Assembly (NCBI GenBank): GCA_015680685.1
Contig: MNCI01036774.1
Coordinates: 556,995-620,994, forward strand
DNA length: 64,000 bases
Direction of reading: 5' to 3'
From: Gnetum montanum
Lineage: Eukaryota; Streptophyta; Gnetopsida; Gnetales; Gnetaceae
Each line of letters starts with the position of its first letter. The stretch's first letter is position 1. The notes beneath the pieces were generated by a model that was not told the origin of the DNA, ran no database searches, and was given only the letters and a program-made list of their open reading frames with translations. The position numbers were made by a program, and so were the translations under genes. Below are positions 31,703 to 45,491 of the stretch, piece after piece.

Positions 31703-34399
31703 ACAACATGGACGGGGGGAATATATGATAGAAACTATTCTCACAGTTCAATAACACCGAATATTTTAAAGATGTCTTATTCAAAATCGTTGCCATATGT
31801 TCTTAAAAAATTCCCCCCTCTTAAGTTATATGCTTATTTTAAAAAATTCCCTCTTAAGTTAATATATGCTCATTGTTGCTGCTGCATTGTAGCTCTCTAG
31901 CATTAATTTTAGATTCATGTATTATAGCTTCAGTCTGTAATGGCATGAGTTTCTGTCCATTTAATTCTTGCAGGTCAGGATTAAATGTAATTGTACAAGG
32001 GAAATTTTCCCCTAAACATGTTAATTAATCAAATCATATAAGAAATTAGTTAATGTTCATGCTCATGTAGGATCGGAGTTTCCGAATTTGTTTATGGCAT
32101 GCTTGTGGAGATTAAGTTTAACCTTTCAAATTTCCTTTTTAGCGTTAGGGTCTTCCAAAAGAAAGAGGAAAGAAGATACTAACTTAAATTTTTAAATAGG
32201 TTATGTGGTAGACCACCAAAAATTATTAAAAAATATATTAATAAACAAAAATGTATCCACATCAGTTATAGCTTGGTTCATAACTATAAACTAAGATAAC
32301 TAGACATAAGTAGAGCAAAGTAGCATACATTGAAATATCAAAATACCAAAAGAAAGGCACAACATTTTTGAGGTGTCAATATTTGTTTTCATTGTTTCAA
32401 TCAATTCTAAAAAACCTTTGTTCTATGTAAGAAAAGGATCAAGCCTTGCTTTCTATTAGAAGTGTCTTTTTAGGTCGTCATTTCTAACAAGAGGCTTCTT
32501 GTATATCAAAATTTACCAAATTAGTCTAAAAACAAATGATAAAAATTGATAAATCTTCAAGAAGAAATCAAGGAATAGGACAACAAGCATTCCTTCATGC
32601 ACATAAGGAAGAAAATTGAATTAATATCCATTGGTTACTCTCCTTGCTTTTTATGAACCTAAAATAAAAACTTCATAGAAATATTCAACTTTAACCTAAA
32701 TTGAATCTCTACATTGTTGAATGCCTCTTCTAAATCACATCATGTCTATGTGATAAAACATCAAATATCCTATGTTGGCTAGCTCAAGGCTAACCCTTGC
32801 CTTGGAGTTGAGATTAAATTTTGGCAAATTGATGCGCAATTGAGCTAGTGCATTTACACCAAAGCATGTGTCACTTGAGGCTTTGCTATATTGGTGCATT
32901 TGCATTGGCACAGTTAAAAAATTAGTTTGGATATATGTGATCCATGGTGGTAGAAATCATTCATTTCAGTTAGTAGGGATTAGGCTTTTGTAGTTTTGTT
33001 TCATGATTTGTGACATGCATTAAATGCCTATAACATTTATTTGAGTTAGGTGTTTGGAATCTTTATTTGAATGGTTATGCTTGAGGTAACCATGTTTAAC
33101 AATAAAGATCAAAATTGATTTCTTCACATTGTAACACTTCAACTTGTATTAGATTTACACTACTTACAATTTACTTTTATTATAATTTAATATTATAATT
33201 TCCTAAAATGTTTTCATTTACATTTTTAGTGACTCAGTAATAGCAAAATGAGTAAACTAAGACATGAGCACTAACTACACTAACGACAGTAAACTTCCTT
33301 GCTCGACAGCCAATTTACTTGGTTTGCCAGTTAGTAAACTAGCTTGATTATCCAACGACTAGTTCACTTGGTTTGTGTAGTAGTAAATTAGCTTGGTTGC
33401 TTAACAGTTAATATGTAAATCAAGGGGTGTGACGATAGGTTAATGGAGTAGATAGTCATTACTCTAGAATTTTACTTTTACTTACACTCATTGGTAGCAT
33501 TAGCATAAATTACTTTTTGTTTTTATTACTTTTCTATTTTAGTAACATAGGGCAAACATCACTAATCATATGCCTTAATTACCTTTAGCTATACATAAAG
33601 AATCCACTCCAAATGTGACTAAGAGGATAGTAGCTTGAGATCTACCTACACTACTCCTAGATGTTTTGTAACACCCTTAACTTAGATGACCTTGGTAACA
33701 TGTGGTATGTGTTATGGAGTATCAATTTAGTTAATGTGTTACAAGTGATGTCCTATTTGTTTGCAATGATTAGTTGTACATGAGTGGCTTAAGTAGTTAG
33801 CTCATTGTCTTGTTAGGAAAGGGGTTATCAATTTGAGTCATACTCTAGGTATTGTTCAATGCCTCTATAATTCTTCTGAAGTATCATATTGGCTATATAT
33901 CTTGGGTTGTACTTATAGTTATTTTTTCAAGATTTGACACCTCTCTTGTCACATATTTAAATTTATATTTTTGGTAGATGCATGATTAATAATAGTTGAA
34001 TAAATTTGCAACTATTCTATTTCATACGTACACTAATCTTATGAAATTGTTTGAGCAAGTACCATGGATTAGCGAGTTGAGTTGCATGGGTTAGTTTGTC
34101 AAGTATGACTTATATGAGTTATCGTTAGAAGCAATGGGTCATGTTTATCTTTATCCCTATCAAGGTTTGAATAATGATGTAGTCATGAGAGATTCTAGAT
34201 GATAAGATGATTAGCTAAGGTTGTAGAAAATTCATTAGAGATTGTAGGATGTTAACATTATAAGCTAACCTATAGTTGTTAGGAGGTGCTACAACCTAGT
34301 CTACATCCCTCAACAACTCTTTGATGTACCCGTTCTAATTTACTAAGTGATGAATAGTTGTATTGTAGTGTCAATCAGGTGTGTTATGGTAGGCTAGCA
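31703..34399. other. 3' flank of the GTPase gene and AT-rich intergenic DNA
   Basis: A 36-40-bp stretch with TTAAAAAATTCCC is duplicated in tandem at 31803-31865. Around 33.2-33.6 kb, words such as TAGTAAACTAGCTTG recur, resembling decayed LTR sequence. No ORF of note. Confidence 0.35.
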
Positions 34400-35010
34400 T
34401 GCATATCACAAATGCAATGTAGTTGTTACAATATATGCTTATAAATACACTTCACCTATTGTATTTATGACACCATTTGGTTAGTAGGTCGCTAGATTCT
34501 TGCAATTTGATTTCTCAATTTCTATAGTAGTCAATAAGTGTTCACAACATAATGTATGATATCTTTATTTGAGTGGAATGTACGTAGACATGTTTAATGA
34601 CCATCAATAAAAATTGAGATTAATTCACTTCAATTACGATACTCTCACTTAGATTAAATTTACTTGTCCATGCTATTTAATTTTTAATGTAAATTAGAAT
34701 AGTATTTATGATGTGAATATGTTTAGTAGAATGAATGCAACCTAGTTTCAAGCATAACATGTATACATCTAGTAATTTGAGCAACAACATTGCTTGGTAT
34801 GCCTAGTAGCACATTGCTTGGTAATCCTAGTGGCAAATATACTAGTTTAGGACATGAATGATTGATTGAGGTATAGACACTCATGGCCTTAGGCTAGTGT
34901 AAGATTTATTTTATTGTTTATTAGATTAAATAATTAATTTCTTATTAGTATTAGTTAGTCTAGTTCTTAGTCATAGTGACATCACAATCATGTTCCTTAG
35001 CTATACTTAA
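34400..35010 (+). repeat. Decayed LTR-like sequence of the G1/G2 family
   Basis: The stretch ...CATTGCTTGGTATGCCTAG...TGCTTGGTAATCCTAG... mirrors the 3' half of the G2 5' LTR (58.9-59.0 kb), where two GCTTGGTAATCC-type words are also about 40 bp apart. Ends are not definable. Confidence 0.3.
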
Positions 35011-36200
35011 CCATATGTGTTAAGGACCATTATGAGTATAATTGGGAAGATAATGACCTGCAATCAAATACTAAACTATTTAGATCCCACATTAACTCCA
35101 TCCACGAATTACAACATGGTTTATTGTGATGCTTGTAGATTGTATAACAACCGATATTTTTGGATACTTAAGTATACTTACCTTATGCTTTTGTATGATG
35201 TTGTGATATCCCATTCTCGAATGTCATATGCAACATTCAACATTATGTGTAATGAATGTGATAGAGGAAATGCAGAAGAAAATAAACATGAAACTTTATT
35301 AATGAGGAAATAATGTATGTGGATCATGCTTTGAGGGTTTATTGGGGCTATCTTCCTTTAGCATCTATCTCTTAGAGGTAATCCAACACTACCACCATAG
35401 TTAAGCTTGTACTTGACAAGAAGAGATGGATAGTCACCTTCTTGTCTAGCTTCATCCAACACCCATTATTACCTTTATTAACTCCTCAACTCCATGTTGG
35501 TATGACCTCTAATTTTGAGGTATAAATACCCTAGGTCAAATCCCCAAAGATCACCTCAAGAGACATCTTCGTTATTACAATGTGCCCCTTTGGGTCTTAT
35601 TTCAATAATTAAATCATTTGTTAGAAAGTGATATTATCTTTGTTACGAAACGACTTCATTTAGGAATTGGAACATAACAAACTACTCCCCTTAGCTTTCG
35701 TTCATTATTGAACAAGTCTACGTTAATGATCTTTCTCCATGTTTTAGTGCTTCATGCTTCATGCGTCAATTCTTTGATTTGTCCTTTTGAAATAGGGTTA
35801 AATATTTTAAAGTTCTCTTGTTATTTTGCAAATGAAATATATGTCAGAAAAATATTTGAGGAAAACATATATTCTTCTATCAACCACTTACCTTAATATT
35901 TAGGTAATGAAAAAGATGAATTGAATGTCTACCATTCACTAATCACTAGTCCTAACCAAGGTTATACAAAGTACAACTCATATCTTTGGTTACCCAAGTG
36001 AAGGTATGGAAAATCCTTTCTTCCACTTGTATCACCATAAAACATTTTACTTGCTGAATTTAGAACCTTAAATTAAATAAATAAAGAAGAATAAGAAAAT
36101 AAGAAGTAAAGTTAAAAAACTCCCTGATATTCATCAATCTCTAAGATCAAGGGATGAGTCGTAGTTTTGTCATAAGGACAATATAGTTGAATGACCTTAT
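35011..36200. other. AT-rich intergenic DNA
   Basis: A TATA-like GTATAAATACCC lies near 35520. Short open frames at 35017-35313 and 35708-35896 have no recognisable content. Confidence 0.3.
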
Positions 36201-37809
36201 TTGAAATAATGTTACAATTTTCCATGAGTATTGATCTTTACCAAACTGATCTAGTTATTGGCTAAATTGGTATAAATCTTTCTTGTATTGCACTTTACTA
36301 GCTAATTCTCCAACTTCTTAATTCATTGTATTGTCAACATTTTGGGTTCACTTTTGAGGGTCTTAATGACTTTTCTACCTTCCTTAGGATACTAACTCTA
36401 GCAATGTAACTAATAATAAACTAGGAATTAGTGGTCTAACTTTAACTATATATATGACTTAATTACCAAGGAAAGCCATGGTCTAGGTATTGATGTAATA
36501 ATGAATAGTACCTACCTAAGTTTGCATCAAGGGATTCATGATTGTCTTGTTTTCATCCTTGAATTTTCTTTCTCAAATTGAAGACTCTAGTATGTCTGAT
36601 ACTTGTCATTGAATAACTTTAACATGATGTTTCATCTCCTAATGAATTCTAGTTGCAAGGACTTATACAAACTTTCTACTTCTTTGATGAGTATCGTTGG
36701 ATATAATTTGAGCTTTTGCTAATCATTTTTGATGTTCTACAAGATGTAGGCATCATTGAAGACTTGCAAATGATGTTATCTATCTATATTATAGTGTCCC
36801 TCAAACGTAGGAATGTTGTTCTTGTCAAGTCACTTGATGCAGTTGTCCCTTTGATGCTTAGTGGAAATGTAAATAGCCTTCCTTATATTGGTCATACTTC
36901 TCATTGCTATCATGGGTTCACATAATCATCATGTTCATTAGGGTCTTTGACATAACCATGAAAATGGCCTCTTTAGTGTTTTTTGTTATGCCTTCTATCA
37001 TATCTATGTCCATGATCCCTATATTTATCTCTATCATGATCATCACCTCTGCCTCCAATTCTATTTTGATCTCCTTAGTAGCCTTTACTTGATCCTCTTT
37101 GTTGATGTTTTCTTCCTTATGCATGCTCCTCCTTATTAGAGATTGACAATGAAGATGATAAAGAGGATGAAGAACTAGGAGAGACATGTTAACTTGCTCT
37201 TCTTCCTTTTCCTCTTTGATTCTCTTGGTATTCTACTAGAATACCTACGCTTTGAGGACCTATTATTATTGAACCAAGTTCTTCCCTTTTCTTGGTTGCT
37301 TGCTAAGAATAACAATATCCATGGGTTAAGTGTATCTTTTGCATTAAAGAGAGGAGGATTTTGGTGTTATGGTCTCCTTGAGTGCTAATTAATATCCTTC
37401 TTCTTAGATAATGATGTCAATGTAATGATGGCCTATTTGCATTTAGCTACTTCATGGGATGCTTCTATATAATAATCCTTTAAGAGTTGGGACTTTGTGG
37501 ACTCATAGGGCCTGAAGATTTTATCAAATAGTCAATGGTTATAGCTTATAATCCAAACTTCATCCATGCAACCATTAGCATTGATAGTGTTGCATGATTA
37601 GAATGTAATATAATATTACCCTCTTGGCCCATCCATCTCATCTATTAATCTTGGCAAAGGATAAAGATAAACTTTAGTTCATAAGGATTCAAATGCTAGT
37701 GGATCACTTTGACTTAATATGGCGCAACATCCTTGTTTTGGTTGGGTCTATTAGTTTCTCTTGTATAATCATTAACAAGCAAAGGATCTTCTCTATGAGA
37801 AGTAACCAT
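36200..37809 (-). pseudogene. Athila-like gag relic, element A
   Basis: ATG at 37809 (MVTSHREDPLLVND) sits in the same place relative to the LTR as gag of element G1. The DNA from 36.5 to 36.7 kb is collinear with the G1 gag core at 46.1-46.3 kb (for example TTCATGATT..TTG.TT.CATCCTTG.ATTTT, then GTACTTATCATT-like text), and 36.9-37.2 kb with its His/Arg-rich linker. Heavily decayed. Confidence 0.6.
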
Positions 37810-37940
37810 TTTAAATTAATGTGTGTGACTTAATAAAGTATTAATAATTTCATAAGATAAATCTTGAAGATTTCAACAATGATCTTTAATGACATTAACT
37901 AATCTAGCACACTAGCATAAGTCCTTGGTAATTGCACTAA

Positions 37941-38520
37941 TTATGAGCAATGATGTAATTCATACACTCAATGATAAAAATAACAAGCATTATACATGAC
38001 TTGACCATAATCCATGGACTAAGATAATGAAATTTATAGATCATTAAATGTTGATAGTAGGTTGCTATCTTCCCAACTACACTTGTATGGCCTTTAACTC
38101 ATATAATAAAGTGTAGTTGAGGCATATGATATATAATGTTATTTAGCCATTAGAAAATAATATTAAAATATAGAAATTTATGTAAGTACTCTAAGAAAGA
38201 AGAGTAATGTCTAAGCTAGCGTAAGTGATAAGAATCCATTTCCACATTGAATTAAACTAAGTATGAAAAGATTAAACTAATTTAAAGTGTTGTAATAAAT
38301 ATGAATTAATCTTGATGTTACTACTACTCATGGATTGTGTTTAGGTACAATGCCACTTGAATAAGACTCTAGATAATTAATCTAAACTCATGCTATAGCT
38401 ACTCAGTGACTGTTGCCAAGACTCAAGAAAACAAACTATAAGAGCTTTACTACATCTACTAAAACTAGTATCATAAATGTGGTAGGTGGCACATTTATAT
38501 AGGAATGTATTACTACTACT
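37941..38520 (-). repeat. Decayed 5' LTR of element A with primer site
   Basis: Its left end (TTATGAGCAATGATG...CATACACTCAATGAT) aligns with the G1 LTR end (TGATGAGTGGCGAGG...CTACACTCAACCAT). Just left, TAAGTCCTTGGTAATTGCAC aligns with the G1 primer site and leader. The right end is not clean. Confidence 0.5.
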
Positions 38521-38529
38521 AATGTGCTC

Positions 38530-40244
38530 TTCATATAAAATACCTCTATTAAGACTTTCATCTTCTCCTCTTTTATCTTGGAATCATGAATGCTCTAGAC
38601 TATATTACCTAGAGTAGAAATTATTGGTACCTTCTAAGAACATGATAGAGTTGAAAATATCTCATGGCTATTAATAGACCAAGTTAAAAAATGTATGCAC
38701 TCAATGTCCAATGGCCTTTATGCTTTAACTCCTAGTAGTCTACCATTCATTTGGTCAAATTCTTAGCAACATTCCTTTGATTTATAAAGTTTCCTTTGAA
38801 AAGCTCAAGCTTTGCATTTGTAATGTGTAAATTTTAGAGTGCTTCTTTATGGAGCTTATGTTCATTCTTATAAAGTGAAAATGAAGTATTCATCTGCTTT
38901 TCGAACTCATTTCATGGTCTGGTGGTAATTAGCATTGCAAAATTAATGTAACATACGTTAGTAAGTTCCATGTATTTAGTCATGTGTTCAATTTATAATT
39001 CATTCATCTTGATCTCCATCTAATTACTACATTGATTCCATCCAAGATGGACTACCAATTAGTGTTAGGAAATTACTAAAGAGCTATGTTTAGTTTATCC
39101 TTGACCATTCAGATTTTCTTATTAATTTCTTTTTGTAGGCCAACCTATTTTCAATAATGATTCTTGATTTTCTTGTGCTTGATGGCCTCATTCTATCATG
39201 CAATGATTTTAGTGATTGATTTTTTCTAGCTAGCTCTAACTTCCTCTATTAAAAGACTTTTATTTTTAGCTATGAATCTATGCATTTTTGCATTTATGCA
39301 TGCTAATTGTTCTTGGAGATTCTTAAAATGATATTATAATTGGTTCTTTTCTTATTCAATGCTTTGTACTCTTCTATTCGCAATGACAAGGCCTTAATTT
39401 TCTTGGGCTAGCTTGATGATGTTCTTTTGAAATGAATAGGTCTTGAAATCAATCTAGAATACATCCCACATTGCCTTTTATATTTCTATCTCCACCTGGT
39501 AGTGCTTACTCTTCAATTGATTGATTGTATCATCATGAGACTAACTAAGTTGATTGATTGTAGTGTCTACCAACTAGACATAATTTTTATAACTTTAGTC
39601 TATAAATGTTGATTTAACAACCTAGCCTACTATAGTTGAGCCTTAGAAATGACAAGATTTTTCTTGATAGTGATTAATTTAGGTTTGATAGTAGTGGCAT
39701 CTTTGAGGATATCAAAGATGGTTATCATCATTGGCCTAGTACCAACCAATCTATCCAACACCTCCTCATCCTATTCTACACTTATGTTTCCTTCTCATCT
39801 TTATCTAGCCCATGTAGATACTTGAATGTTTGGAATGATAGTAAAGTATGACACTTATACTATAGAGACCTTCAAAAATTCTCCAATTACGTCAACCACC
39901 ATGTTCGCAACAATCTCTTGTCCATTGTATGGCTTTCCAACCATAGTTGATCCATCATCTTGATTCAATATGACTTGAAATCTTGGTTCCTCACTAGACA
40001 TTTCAAGATACTCCTCTTGTAAGGTGATAGTAACAACTCTCATGAGGTTAATAAAAATGGGATAACTAGTTTTAATAACTCTAAAAAATTTGTTAAATTT
40101 GTCACATTTCTGACTAATGACCCTTGATACCTCTTGCAAGTGACTTAGGATAGGATGATAGTCTCTAGTGCTTCTAATAGGTGCTTGTTGGCTTGTGTTC
40201 GATGTACCTGAACTTGCACTAGCACTTGTGGTTTTAGTCATTGG
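38530..40244 (-). pseudogene. PMD/env-like ORF, copy A, left part (split by G1)
   Basis: The open stretch from 40319 to 39855 includes host-side text TTSASASSGTSNTSQQAPIR and YHPILSHLQEVSRVISQKCD, then PYNGQEIVANMVVDVIGEFL. Further left the frame continues with stops (EEVLDRLVGTRPMMITIFDI, ...KPKLITIKKNLVISK), collinear with copy B at 50.2-51.6 kb (EDILDQLMQTSQVMLNLFDI). Element G1 is inserted at 40244/40245, and the sequence resumes at 48349. Confidence 0.55.
40240..40244. repeat. Target-site duplication of G1, left
   Basis: ATTGG, matched by ATTGG at 48349-48353 just outside the other LTR. Confidence 0.9.
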
Positions 40245-41026
40245 TGATGAGTGGCGAGGTACCCCTACACTCAACCATATGAATACGAGCATTTCACGCG
40301 TGACTTGGTCGAACTCCAAGGACTAAGTGCTTACGCGCCTTAATGGAACACTTAGGGTTAATCAATCGCTATCTTCCCAAACTTGTATTTTCACGATTGT
40401 ATGGTTAAGTAAGTTTGAGGTATATGATTTTTTATAGCTTTTATCTTTTTAATGTCTTATGCTAATAAGGGAAGGTAAATAGAACTAAGTGACTAACTTA
40501 CATTAACTATTCACTAACTAAGTTCTAATTGTTCCTAACACCAGTATCCATTCCCACTTGCCATACACATTCTAAACCAGTGCAATGTTATTGGGATTAC
40601 CAAATGCTAATCGTTACTGGGTTACCAAGTGCTACACGCATGCTTGAAGTGTTTGTATTGAGTGTACTTAACTAAGAGGATCGAGGGTTGAGAGAGAGAT
40701 TAATTAACTAGGAGAGCATTAAACATTCAACAATAATTAATTACTAATTAGCTTAATCTGTATGCTGTAAGGTTTATCATAAAGTTTATCTTTATTGCCA
40801 TACAAAAATGTGTGCTTAGGTACAAATTTCTCGAATAAAGATCCGTTCACTCTATGACTCCTACTGCGGGCACATAGGAATTATTCTAACTCTGGAATGG
40901 TAAAACTACAAGAGTTTGGCTAAGGGTCTAAGTCTAACTATCTGGAACTAAGGGCACTGCCTCTTGTTTATAGAAGATGAGGCAGGACGTGATATCGCGT
41001 GGTGGATGCGATATCGTGGCTCATCA
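40245..41026 (-). repeat. G1 3' LTR
   Basis: 782 bp. Its U3 end carries two GATATC palindromes (40991-40996, 41010-41015). Confidence 0.95.
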
Positions 41027-41037
41027 TACCCCCATGA
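41027..41037 (-). promoter_or_regulatory. G1 polypurine tract
   Basis: On the - strand TCATGGGGGTA ends directly at the TG of the 3' LTR. Confidence 0.85.
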
Positions 41038-42960
41038 CTGAATGAAAACTCACCCTCGAGTTCCTTATAAAATATTTGGAAGGTATGAGATTATTGACTT
41101 GAATGACACTAATGGTGAATGGGATGACTTGTGAACGGATCAACATTACAATACATGACAACATTAGTATTCATGACTACAAGAGTGAACACTATATACA
41201 AATGACATCCAGCCTTATTTAGTAGCTGAGAAAGAAGAGAGAGAGAGAGAGAGAGAAGAAGAAGAAGAAGAAGACATGTTGCTGTCGACACCAGGATTGC
41301 GCCTCCTGTTGTCCATCTATAATTGTGCCATCAATCTTGTTCCTTGCACAACTGTTCTAGCACTAGTCCATCCTGAGTGTTTCCTCTAGGTCCAGTCCAT
41401 TGTTACATGATTGCCATCTACACACACAACATAATCTCATATTAGCAAGGATAAGTAAATTACAATACAGTTGATACCCTGCCTCAGTGTAAGGTCCATT
41501 GGCTGAGTTGTGATATGGCTAATAAGAATTGTAGAGATATAACATTGGTAACTACCCAAGGTGTAGGGGTTAGGAAAATTAAAAAAATTGGACTAGGACC
41601 TCCATGACTAAGAGTAATCCTTCGGTAGCAATAGAATGGAAAAATATAAGGAATAAGAAAGATGGAGAAAAAGAAAAAATGGAAATGCTGATAAAATGGA
41701 TGTCAGAAGTGGAAATGAACAAAACAAATGTTGATTGTAGTAATGTTTAAGGGAAAGAAGTTAGCTGATGCACCAAATAGGAATGCCAGTGGGTCCTCAC
41801 CAAAGCAGGATCATGCCCTTAATGCCCTGACAATCCCACATTCAAAGAGTCTGTAGGCTCTGGAAATGTCATTTGGAAGCAAGAGTTAGAGTCTTAACAC
41901 AAGAATTTACCAAGAAGAAAATAATGCATCAACTAAGATATAGACTACTGATACAATTGGTAATGAGGTGGAAAATGGAGAAAGAATGATGAGGAGAAGA
42001 GAATGGAATGGAGTCCCAAGAATGAGGTGGTGTACAACCCCTTGTGTATGTATGATTAATGTGACTGAGTAGATCGCATTTCAAATTCAGCCTCAAACAA
42101 TCCACATCCAGTGACTTCGCATTAATACACTTGGCCAATTCATCCACTTAAAGAGTCACAACCATTCCAAGAAAATGAGAAAGGAAAAAGTAGGAAGCGA
42201 GAGAGGGCCTTAGTTAGAGGGAACGTGTTTGTTTAGTTTCATAACTAGTGCTTATAGTCCAGATGATTATTTTGTCTAAGGGGTGTGCTTTGAATTCTCA
42301 TTTTTTCTCTTTCTTTCTTCTCTCTTTTTTTTTTATGTGAGAACCACACCATGCAAAGATTTATTTTTATTGGCTCAGCTTCCCAATAATGAAACAATGT
42401 CGGAATGGTAAGGAAAACTCAAGAAGAAAACATCCAAGCACCCAAGAGGATAGGCAGCACAAATGCATCAAATCCCCTTGAAGTCACACCCTTTTCAGTC
42501 CTTGAGTCCTTCCTTAGTTTGAGAAATGCCTAGTCACCAATTTGTTAATAGTTTTATTATTAAAGAAAGGGACTGTATAGTTCCAAGCCAAGAGAGACCA
42601 TAGAAATTCATGGATGCATAGATGACGTGGACTCATTGCCTATTATATTAAAAGAACCATCCCTTAGTATCAACATTATAACTCAAAGGTAAAAACCAAA
42701 CATTAGCAATCAATAGAATACAATTCATACCACCATCAGGAGCACTTATTAGGTGATGAACCTAACAAAATAAACAACCACAAAAAGAAAAGAAAAAGTA
42801 TAAATGATGTTGCAAAACAAAAATAAGAAAATTTAAAGAAATTTTTAAAACAAAAATATGTAAAAAAAAATTAAAAAGGGAACTGAGGGCCTCAATTGGT
42901 TAGCAGAGATGACCATCTCCCCCATGATTGAGTTGGAAGGGGGAGATCCGAAATAATGAG
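41038..42960 (-). other. G1 non-coding 3' region
   Basis: Lies between integrase and 3' LTR, where Athila elements often have an env-like ORF; only short open frames remain (41929-42147). It includes a GA/GAA microsatellite at 41230-41274, an imperfect inverted repeat near 41562-41629, and at 42913-42927 (- strand TCATGGGGGAGATGG) a second polypurine-like tract. Collinear with 62.76-64.0 kb of G2. Confidence 0.7.
41230..41274. repeat. GA / GAA microsatellite
   Basis: GAGA-type tract passing into (GAA)n. Absent or much shorter at the matching place in related copies as far as can be seen. Confidence 0.85.
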
Positions 42961-43995
42961 CAGGGTCATCCCTTCTTAGAGGTATTATGTGCACTGACCG
43001 TTCTAAGTTCATGGAAAGGTTTGGTTTATTGCACATTAACTAATAATCTCTTACTAGGGCTCTCAATTTTGTATATGGTCATGGCCCCTGAAGGAAAGGT
43101 TGTATGAATAATGTAAGGTCCCTCCCATAGTGTTTGAAATTTTATGCATTGTGGCACATGTATGGTGTTCTAGTAGAGAACCTTATCTCCTGGTTGATAC
43201 TTAACCTTTCGAATATTTAAGTCATGATGTTACTTGTTATATGCCTTGTGTAACTCATTTGATGATAAGGTAGCTAATCAGTTTTCATCTAGCATGTTTA
43301 AAGTTTCCAACCTTTTTTTTTGTGCTAGATCAAGATCGAGGTGGAGGTCACAAGCCATTGATAGTGTACGGAGCTTGATTTGAATTGGAAGCATTGGAAG
43401 CTTTTTGTATACTAACTCATAGGGAGAGTAGCCTATAGGAAGTTTCGAAGTGGAGCGGTATGCCCAAAGAGCATCATTCAGTTTAGTGCTCCAATCTCGC
43501 CTATACTTGGTAATTGTCCTTATCAATATTTTAGTGATATCCCTGTTGGTGACCTCAGCTTGTCCATTAACTTCGGGGGTGATAAGGTGTAGTCAATTTA
43601 TGTTCAACCCCTAAGCATTGCATTAACTTCCGAAAAGTTGCACCTGTAAAGTGTGTTCCATTATCCGAGATAAGTGCACATGGCACACCAAAACTATTTA
43701 CGATTTGTTGTTGCACAAATTGTATAGTTATAGATGATGTGTAGTTTGTAACTGCAACTGCTTTAGCCCATTTCGTTAGATAGTCTATGGAAACTATGAT
43801 GTAAGCTTTTCCATTGGACATTGGTGTAATGGGCCCCATAAAGTTTTTTCCCAAAATTTTGAAGGGTTCTAAAGGTTGAATCCATTGTTGTGGACCCTCC
43901 ATTCTAGTAGTCATTCCCCCATCACGTTGGTAGTGCTTAATAGATCAGAAAAATTGATGGGCATCCTGAAATAATGTTGGCCAGTAATATCCTAC
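42960..43995 (-). pseudogene. G1 integrase
   Basis: Catalytic blocks IIVSIDYLTKWAKAVAVTNY (D), ALISDNGTHFTG (D) and GQAEVTNRDITKIL (E) are all present, followed by NDALWAYRSTSKLPIGYSPY and the C-terminal WEGPYIIHTTFPSGAMTIYK, typical of Athila-type integrase ends. In-frame stops occur (e.g. after TTPYHPRS at 43567), so the protein is not made whole. Confidence 0.85.
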
Positions 43996-44076
43996 AAGTA
44001 AGATCTTAATAGCCGTTCATCTCCCCACATAGTGACCCCCACAAGGGCCCTCATGCGCATCTTGGAGAACTCTCAG

Positions 44077-44586
44077 TTAGTCTACCTTGGGCATGCACCA
44101 ACGAACCAAACCATCAGGGCACACTTTGTAAATTTGTCCATTGATATCCGTGAAGTACATGGATCTGTGAAGAAATTGTTGTTTCTTCCTAAAGTCCAAC
44201 TCTTGTGGTGTTTGTTGAGTAAGGAGATAGGTGAGAATGCTACTATACCAATTTATTTCCGTGGGTTGGTTATTCACTACATCGACAAAGAGGGCCTCAT
44301 TAGGAAAATGATCAGACATTACATATTCATCCTCTTTGTTGTCCTAGCACAACCAAGATAAATGATCTGCAACTACATTCTTGGTGCCCTTTCGATCGAT
44401 CATCATTAGATCGAACTCCTGTAGGATTACCAGCCATCGTATAATACGAGGGCTAACCATTGGCTTGTTCATGAGGAACTGGATTACACTATGATCTGTG
44501 TGGATGAACACTTTGTAACCTAACACATAGTGCCTAAACTTATCTAGTGCAAACACTACAACCATTAATTCTTTTTCTGTAGTCAT
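44077..44586 (-). pseudogene. G1 RNase H and integrase zinc-finger region
   Basis: TEKELMVVVFALDKFRHYVL and FIHTDHSVIQFLMNKP are the Ty3/Gypsy RNase H signature, ending VADHLSWL. The spacer to integrase follows (FRKKQQFLHRSMYFTDINGQ...VCPDGLVRWCMP). Stops separate the pieces. Confidence 0.85.
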
Positions 44587-44639
44587 GTAGTTAAGTTATG
44601 CATCAGCGATACTTCTACTTACACAGTGGATGTAGTAAG

Positions 44640-45451
44640 GACGTTTTTCATCATCTAACTATGTAAGTACAGCTCCCAAAGCATACTTGGACACATTAGT
44701 CATTATGTGGAACAGTATGGACCAATCAAGAGCTTATAGAATGGGAGTTTCTACAAGATTTTGTTTCAAAGTTTGGAATGCTCATTCACATTTCCTGATC
44801 CACTCAAATGGTACGCCCTTCTTTGTTAGTTCTACCAACGGTTTGGGAACCTTGGAGAAGTTCTCAATGAATCTTCTATAATAGCCAGTGTGTCCAAGGA
44901 ATGACATAATGTCTTTGATAGTTTCCAGTTGACAGGTGATTCCTTGGATGACCCTAACTTTATCTTCTTGTAAGTACTATGCCTTCTTGGACCATTAAAT
45001 GACATTTCTTCTAGTTTTGCCTTAAGTTGGTTTCTACGCATCTTTTCAGCACTTGCTCTAATTGGTCCAAGGCTTGATCAAAACTTGTTCCATAAGTGGA
45101 GAAGTTGTCCATAAAGACTTCCACTTTGTTTCCTATCTGTTGTTGGAATATGCTTAGAACTAGGCGTTGAAATGTGGTAGGAGCATTGCACAAGCCAAAC
45201 GACATTTGTTTATATGCAAATGTTCCCCAAGGACTGGTGAACGTTGTCTTGGCTTGATCTTTTGGGGCTATCCGTATTTGGTTGTATCCGCTATTTCCAT
45301 CCAGAAAACTATAATAGCGATGCCCTGCTATGGTGTCTAAGATTTGGTGAACGAATGGCAATGAAAAGTGATCCTTAAATGTTGCCATGTTTAGTAGCCT
45401 AAAATCTATGCATACCCTCCATTTGCCTTTCTTTTTGGGCATGATTACCAA
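44640..45451 (-). pseudogene. G1 reverse transcriptase
   Basis: GKWRVCIDFRLLNMATFKDH, YYSFLDGNSGYNQIRIAPKD (motif A Asp present), FGLCNAPTTFQRL and VEVFMDNFSTYGTSF. The motif C box, FMDD in related elements, reads FMDN, so the second catalytic Asp is lost. The thumb continues in other frames to about 44.64 kb. The RT begins abruptly because the DNA before it is deleted. Confidence 0.9.
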
Positions 45452-45491
45452 AGGGCTAACCCATTCACTATCAGCAATGGGGTTGATTAAG

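Noticed and set aside
36918-37187. Met/Ile-rich open frame on the - strand
   Set aside because: It is the shadow frame of the His/Arg/Asp-rich linker of a decayed gag, as comparison with 46.5-47.0 kb shows.
41230-41274. Leu/Ser-rich frame on the - strand at 41109-41291 as a signal peptide
   Set aside because: It is the translation of the GA/GAA microsatellite.
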